Of a DNA stretch of 5,009 nt, positions 4,147 through 5,009 are shown one piece after another. The notes below the pieces were generated by a model. It worked only from the letters and a program-made list of their open reading frames with translations. It was not told the origin of the DNA and made no database searches. The stretch lies in assembly GCA_027623585.1 (NCBI GenBank), contig JAQBVK010000189.1, positions 1 to 5,009 on the forward strand. The letters are read 5' to 3'. Both the position numbers and the translations under genes were made by a program. The first letter of the stretch is position 1. Each line of letters opens with the position of its first letter. Origin of the DNA: Planctomycetota bacterium. GTDB lineage: Bacteria; Planctomycetota; UBA1135.

Positions 4147-5009
4147 CAGCCTCCTTCGGACGCGAACTCCTCGCGCACGCGCTCGAGCAAAGCCTTGGTG
4201 AGCAAGATGCCTTGCTCCTCGCTGATGCTTCCTCCTTCGTACTCGACGCCGATCCAACCGCGGTACCCGGCATCCAGCACGATGCGCAGCATCTTGCGGT
4301 AATCGGTGTTCTTTTCCTCGCCGTTCGCGTCGAAGTCGTGAGACTTGGCACTCACTGCTTTGGCGAAAGGCATGAGTTCGCGCACGCCGTTGTAGCGGTC
4401 GTACCACTTGCCATCGCCGAGGCTGAAGTTGCCGAAGTCGGGCAGCGTGCCGCAATGCGGCAGATTCACCGTGCGAATCACCTCGGAGAGCCACTTGCCG
4501 TTGGAGGAGAGTCCGCCATGATTCTCGACGATCACGTTCAGGTCGTAGGCTTGAGCGACTTCGGTGAGCATCTGCAGTCCTTCGGCGGCGCGGCCGCGCT
4601 GCTCTTCCCAAGTGCCCGAGCTCTGCGCGTTGACACGGATCGAATGGCAACCGAGGAATTTCGCCGCATCCAACCACGGCCAGTGGTTCTCGATTGCGCG
4701 CGCGCGTGCCGCCGCGTTGGCGTCACCGAGCGCGCCGAGGCCGTCGCACATGATCAGCAGGCTGCGCACCCCTTCGGCTTCGCAGCGGCGCTTCAGCTCG
4801 CCGAGCCAGCCAAAATCCTTCACTTGATCGCGGAAGAAGGAGTTGACGTACTCGACGCCCTCGAAGCCGAGCTTGCGCGCGCGGGCGGGGAAGTCGAGCG
4901 CCGGCAACTCGCCGGAACCGTGCGTTCGATGCAGCGACCACTGCGCGAGGGAGATGCGGAAGGCGGGCTCGCCGGCGCACGCCATGACGCGTGCGGCGGC
5001 GCGAGCCAG
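4146..5009 (-). CDS. Sugar phosphate isomerase/epimerase-like TIM-barrel protein, 5' end outside the window
   Basis: The protein belongs to the xylose-isomerase-like TIM-barrel superfamily (AP endonuclease 2-type fold), which includes sugar epimerases, hydroxypyruvate isomerases and dehydroshikimate dehydratases. Numbering from the internal Met at 4985, it starts with FRISLAQWSLHR. Four putative metal ligands follow: Glu154 (VIVENHGG), Asp183 (LPDFGNF), His216 (SAKSHDFDANGEE) and Glu248 (GVEYEGG), the usual Glu-Asp-His-Glu set for this fold. The frame stays open upstream of that Met to the window edge, reading LARAAARVMACAGEP. This looks like the end of a signal peptide, and the Met at 4985 has no ribosome site, so the true start is probably beyond 5009 and the protein is probably exported. 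The substrate is unknown. It is the most upstream visible gene of the operon and overlaps the MoaD/ThiS-like start by one base. Confidence 0.8.
   Translation of the reverse strand: MARAAARVMACAGEPAFRISLAQWSLHRTHGSGELPALDFPARARKLGFEGVEYVNSFFRDQVKDFGWLGELKRRCEAEGVRSLLIMCDGLGALGDANAAARARAIENHWPWLDAAKFLGCHSIRVNAQSSGTWEEQRGRAAEGLQMLTEVAQAYDLNVIVENHGGLSSNGKWLSEVIRTVNLPHCGTLPDFGNFSLGDGKWYDRYNGVRELMPFAKAVSAKSHDFDANGEEKNTDYRKMLRIVLDAGYRGWIGVEYEGGSISEEQGILLTKALLERVREEFASEGG
4150..4156 (-). promoter_or_regulatory. Shine-Dalgarno sequence of the MoaD/ThiS-like gene
   Basis: AAGGAGG lies inside the last codons of the TIM-barrel gene (Glu-Gly-Gly), with only three bases between it and the ATG at 4146. The short spacing fits start by a ribosome that has just terminated at the overlapping TGA. 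Confidence 0.5.

Noticed and set aside
4983..4985. ATG at 4985 as the real start of the TIM-barrel protein
   Set aside because: There is no ribosome site before it, and the open frame upstream reads like the end of a signal peptide, so the start is probably beyond the window.

Overview
The window is GC-rich and densely coding, with almost no intergenic space. It looks like part of a bacterial chromosome or metagenomic contig. The gene set (a secreted sugar-isomerase-like TIM barrel, a BNR-repeat protein beside a MoaD/ThiS-like protein, a secreted esterase and a cytochrome b562-like protein) suggests Planctomycetota or a similar high-GC environmental lineage. That is an impression from protein style, not a phylogenetic result.

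Layout, right to left on the minus strand. A translationally coupled operon enters from the right edge. It holds a sugar phosphate isomerase/epimerase-like TIM barrel (4146-5009, 5' end outside the window), a 91-residue MoaD/ThiS-like protein ending in Gly-Gly (3871-4146, sharing one base with the barrel gene), and a BNR/Asp-box beta-propeller protein (2798-3868) whose ribosome binding site lies in the end of the MoaD/ThiS-like gene. The BNR gene has an in-frame TGA where the family appears to carry Trp.

On the plus strand, convergent with this operon, is a degraded small-conductance mechanosensitive channel gene (mscS type, about 2082-2822). It lacks a normal 5' end, has lost roughly 20 residues around the start of the pore helix TM3, and also has an in-frame TGA at a conserved Trp position. 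Its frame resumes immediately after the stop and runs to the normal C-terminus.

A second minus-strand operon starts at 2063, 18 bases from the channel remnant. It holds a secreted alpha/beta hydrolase (711-2063), an exported cytochrome b562-like four-helix protein (193-696), and the first 62 codons of an AlkB-like membrane hydroxylase (1-188, continuing off the left edge). The AlkB-like frame has no ATG, GTG or TTG start. An ACG codon sits at ideal distance from a strong Shine-Dalgarno sequence.

The main unusual signal is that three reading frames in 5 kb each carry a single-base transition relative to expectation: TGG to TGA twice, and ATG to ACG once. The channel gene also has an internal deletion. 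Gene decay, sequence error or unusual decoding could explain this. Wholesale TGA reassignment is unlikely, because TGA ends three other frames at sensible places and TGG is used freely. No RNA genes, CRISPR arrays, insertion sequences or attachment sites were seen.
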